From Stutzerimonas stutzeri (GTDB taxonomy: Bacteria > Pseudomonadota > Gammaproteobacteria > Pseudomonadales > Pseudomonadaceae), in NCBI RefSeq assembly GCF_019090095.1, contig NZ_JAGQFP010000002.1:310001-374000 (forward strand): DNA of 64,000 nucleotides, read 5' to 3'. The notes beneath the pieces were generated by a model. That model saw nothing but the letters and a program-made list of their open reading frames with translations. It was not told the origin of the DNA and made no database searches. Position 1 is the stretch's first letter. Each line of letters begins with the position of its first letter. Shown in pieces: positions 62,121 to 64,000 of this stretch. A program made the translations under genes and the position numbers.

Positions 62121-63497
62121 TCAGACGGTGTGCAGATACCAGTTGTACTCCAGGTCGGAGATCGAGTGCTCGAACTCCTCCAGCTCGCTTTCCTTGCAGG
62201 CGACGAAGATGTCGGTGTACTGCGGGCTGATGTAGCGGGCCATGATTTCGCTGTCGTCCAACTCGCGCAGGGCATCGCGCAGGTTGGTCGGCAGGCTCGG
62301 CTCCACCTGCTCGTAGGAGTTGCCTTCGATCGGCTCGTCCGGCGCGATCTTGTTGGTCAGGCCGTGATGGATGCCGGCCAGGACGCTGGCCAGCAGCAGG
62401 TACGGGTTGGCGTCGGCACCGGCGACGCGGTGCTCGATGCGCACGGCGTCCGGGCTGTCGGTCGGCACCCGCAATGCCACGGTGCGGTTGTCCAGGCCCC
62501 AGCAGGGGGCATTGGGTACGTAGAACTGGGCACCGAAACGGCGGTAGGAGTTGACGTTGGGGCAGAGGAAGGCCATCGACGCGGCCATGGTCTGCTGAAT
62601 GCCGCCGATGGCGTGGCGTAGCGTCTCGCTTTCCAGCGGATTGCTGGTGGCGAAAATGTTGTTGCCATTCTTGTCGAGCAGCGAAATGTGCACGTGCAAC
62701 CCGTTGCCGGCCTGACCCGGGTAGGGCTTGGCCATGAAGGTGGTGTCCATTTCGTGGTCGTAGGCGATGTTCTTGATCAGGCGCTTGAGCAGCACTGCGT
62801 AATCGCAGGCCTTGATCGGGTCGGCCACGTGGTGGAGGTTGACCTCGAACTGTGCCGGTGCGCTTTCCTTGACGATGGCATCGGCGGGTATGCCCTGTTC
62901 CTTGGCGCCTTCGAGAATGTCCTGCAGGCAGTCGACGTATTCATCGAGGTCATCGATCAGGTAGACCTGGGTGGAATGCGGTCGTTTGCCGGAAATCGGC
63001 GAGCGGGGAGGCTGTGGACGACCGTTCACGTTTTCCTGATCGATCAGGTAGAACTCCAGTTCGAAGGCGGCGCAGATGGTCAGGCCGAGCGCATCGAACT
63101 TGCTCACCACTTGGCGCAGCACTTCACGCGGGTCGGCGAAGAAGGGCGACCCGTCACGCTCATGCATGGTCATCAGCAGCTGCGCGGTCGGGCGCTTCTG
63201 CCAGGGCTCGTTGCTCAAGGTGTTGGGGATGGGGAAGCAGGTACGGTCCGAGTCACCGATGTCCATACCCAGGCCCGTGCTTTCCACGGTGATGCCATTG
63301 ATATCCAGGGCAAAGAGCGAAGCCGGCAGGTTGATACCTTTTTCATAAACCCTGTGCAGGCTGGCGCGTTCGATGCGTTTGCCTCGAACGACACCGTTCA
63401 TGTCTGCGATCAGCAGGTCGACGTACTGGACCTCCGGGTGTTCTTTGAGAAATGCGTTCGCTTCGTTGAGCTGAACGGCACGCGGCGGCGAGAGCAT
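62121..63497 (-). CDS. spuI: Gamma-glutamylpolyamine synthetase (glutamine-synthetase family)
   Basis: 458 residues. Glutamine-synthetase fold: N-terminal beta-grasp (VQYVDLLIADMNGVVRGKRI), catalytic metal residues in AAFELEFYLID and APAQFEVNLHHV, NGLHVHISL, and ATP-site RIEHRVAGADANPYL. It joins glutamate to putrescine or another amine. Divergent from the gamma-glutamyl-GABA hydrolase gene, like spuI/spuA in P. aeruginosa; puuA-type paralogues (SpuB, PauA) cannot be excluded from sequence alone. Confidence 0.88.
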   Translation of the reverse strand: MLSPPRAVQLNEANAFLKEHPEVQYVDLLIADMNGVVRGKRIERASLHRVYEKGINLPASLFALDINGITVESTGLGMDIGDSDRTCFPIPNTLSNEPWQKRPTAQLLMTMHERDGSPFFADPREVLRQVVSKFDALGLTICAAFELEFYLIDQENVNGRPQPPRSPISGKRPHSTQVYLIDDLDEYVDCLQDILEGAKEQGIPADAIVKESAPAQFEVNLHHVADPIKACDYAVLLKRLIKNIAYDHEMDTTFMAKPYPGQAGNGLHVHISLLDKNGNNIFATSNPLESETLRHAIGGIQQTMAASMAFLCPNVNSYRRFGAQFYVPNAPCWGLDNRTVALRVPTDSPDAVRIEHRVAGADANPYLLLASVLAGIHHGLTNKIAPDEPIEGNSYEQVEPSLPTNLRDALRELDDSEIMARYISPQYTDIFVACKESELEEFEHSISDLEYNWYLHTV

Positions 63498-63698
63498 GAT
63501 GAAGCACCTTAATTGTTAAAAATTTCAATCATCAAAACGGTGTGGTTTGGAGTCAATCGAAAAGCCTTGTCGCTGTCAATAGCCCCCTCTAAATGCCCCA
63601 TAGCGGCCCGCTGTGGGCGTTTCTGGGGCAGTTCGGCGAAAAAACACAAATCGCAAAAAGCTTCTTCCCGAAGCGCGAATGCTCGGCTATTGTCTATA

Positions 63699-63709
63699 AA
63701 AACGAACAA
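63699..63709. promoter_or_regulatory. AAAACGAACAA motif upstream of spuA
   Basis: Same 11-mer as at 32538-32548, within the 254-base divergent gap of spuI and spuA and next to TATAAA (63695-63700), so it probably overlaps the promoter. Confidence 0.4.
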
Positions 63710-63751
63710 GACTACTCTCCGATGAGCCCCATCCGGAAAGACGAGTATCCC

Positions 63752-64000
63752 ATGCCTCGCGTGCCTTTGATCGGCGTTTCGGCCTGTACCAGGCAGATCG
63801 GCCTCCACAGTTTCCACATCGCCGGCGACAAGTACCTGCGCGCGGCGGCTGTGGCCGGTATACCGCTGGTCATCCCGGCGCTCGGCGACCTGATCGATCC
63901 TGTTGCACTAATCGATAGCGTAGACGGCCTGCTCTTCACCGGCTCGCCATCGAATGTCGAGCCCCATCATTACGGCGGGCCGGCCAGCGCGGAAGGTACG
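63752..64000 (+). CDS. spuA: Gamma-glutamyl-GABA hydrolase (N-terminal part)
   Basis: 83 residues before the window ends. Class I glutamine-amidotransferase-like start: MPRVPLIGVSACTRQIGLHSFHIAGDKYLRAAAVAGIPLVIPALG, then DGLLFTGSPSNVEPHHYGG, matching PuuD/SpuA; the catalytic Cys-His-Glu lie beyond the edge. ATG 63722 in the same frame is an alternative start. It releases GABA from gamma-glutamyl-GABA. Confidence 0.85.
   Translation, partial: MPRVPLIGVSACTRQIGLHSFHIAGDKYLRAAAVAGIPLVIPALGDLIDPVALIDSVDGLLFTGSPSNVEPHHYGGPASAEGT

Overview
The window is chromosomal DNA of a high-GC gammaproteobacterium. The gene content (aguRBA, kauB next to a class-III transaminase and rpmBG, an OprD-family porin, sdsA1-type alkylsulfatase) is typical of Pseudomonas in the broad sense. 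The scattered 75-bp GTAGGGTGGAT repeats suggest the stutzeri group (Stutzerimonas); that placement is an inference. No phage, integrase or transposase gene was seen.

Layout. 1-10449: a sugar-acid catabolic island. A LacI regulator and an IlvD/Edd dehydratase face an eight-gene operon (enolase-superfamily dehydratase, TctCBA carboxylate transporter, DapA-type aldolase/dehydratase, 2-hydroxyacid dehydrogenase, FMN 2-hydroxyacid oxidase, GlcG-like protein), with three LacI-type operators between them. 10497-13795: a PH-domain protein, then a four-PAS HWE histidine kinase with a coupled receiver protein. 14135-17077: a Zur-box-like palindrome, a TonB-dependent receptor and a DUF4198 protein, probably a metal-uptake unit. 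17414-20389: alkylsulfatase and divergent LysR regulator. 20560-22413: tRNA-Arg(CCG) and gabD. 22767-27267: a three-gene beta-oxidation operon resembling pimF/pimC/pimD. 27351-27675: two repeat elements in a tandem duplication at the end of a hydrolase gene. 28651-30078: TetR and IclR regulators. 30672-34143: rpmB-rpmG, a class-III aminotransferase and kauB. The 3' end of kauB plus the same repeat element is tandemly duplicated (33868-34603).

34617-46515 is the most striking region: nine minus-strand genes, most of them overlapping by 4-11 bases. It begins with receiver, GAF/PAS kinase, receiver, Hpt-REC-REC-GGDEF, CHASE3 hybrid kinase and receiver. It ends with a YaiO-like outer-membrane barrel, a membrane-anchored HEAT-repeat protein and a processive GT2 glycosyltransferase. 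It looks like one multistep phosphorelay with a c-di-GMP output, hard-wired to an envelope glycan module.

46991-55214: a 5-oxoproline (pyroglutamate) unit made of PxpABC, an OpdO-like porin, a LysR regulator and a TRAP transporter. 55477-57808: a fatty-acid desaturase and a PAS-GGDEF protein. 57950-60866: aguR-aguB-aguA for agmatine to putrescine, with two palindromic operators. 61112-61982: a frameshifted DUF1772-like gene and a VOC protein. 62121-64000: a gamma-glutamylpolyamine synthetase divergent from a gamma-glutamyl-GABA hydrolase (cut by the window end). Together aguAB, spuI/spuA, kauB, the transaminases and gabD can carry agmatine through putrescine and GABA to succinate.
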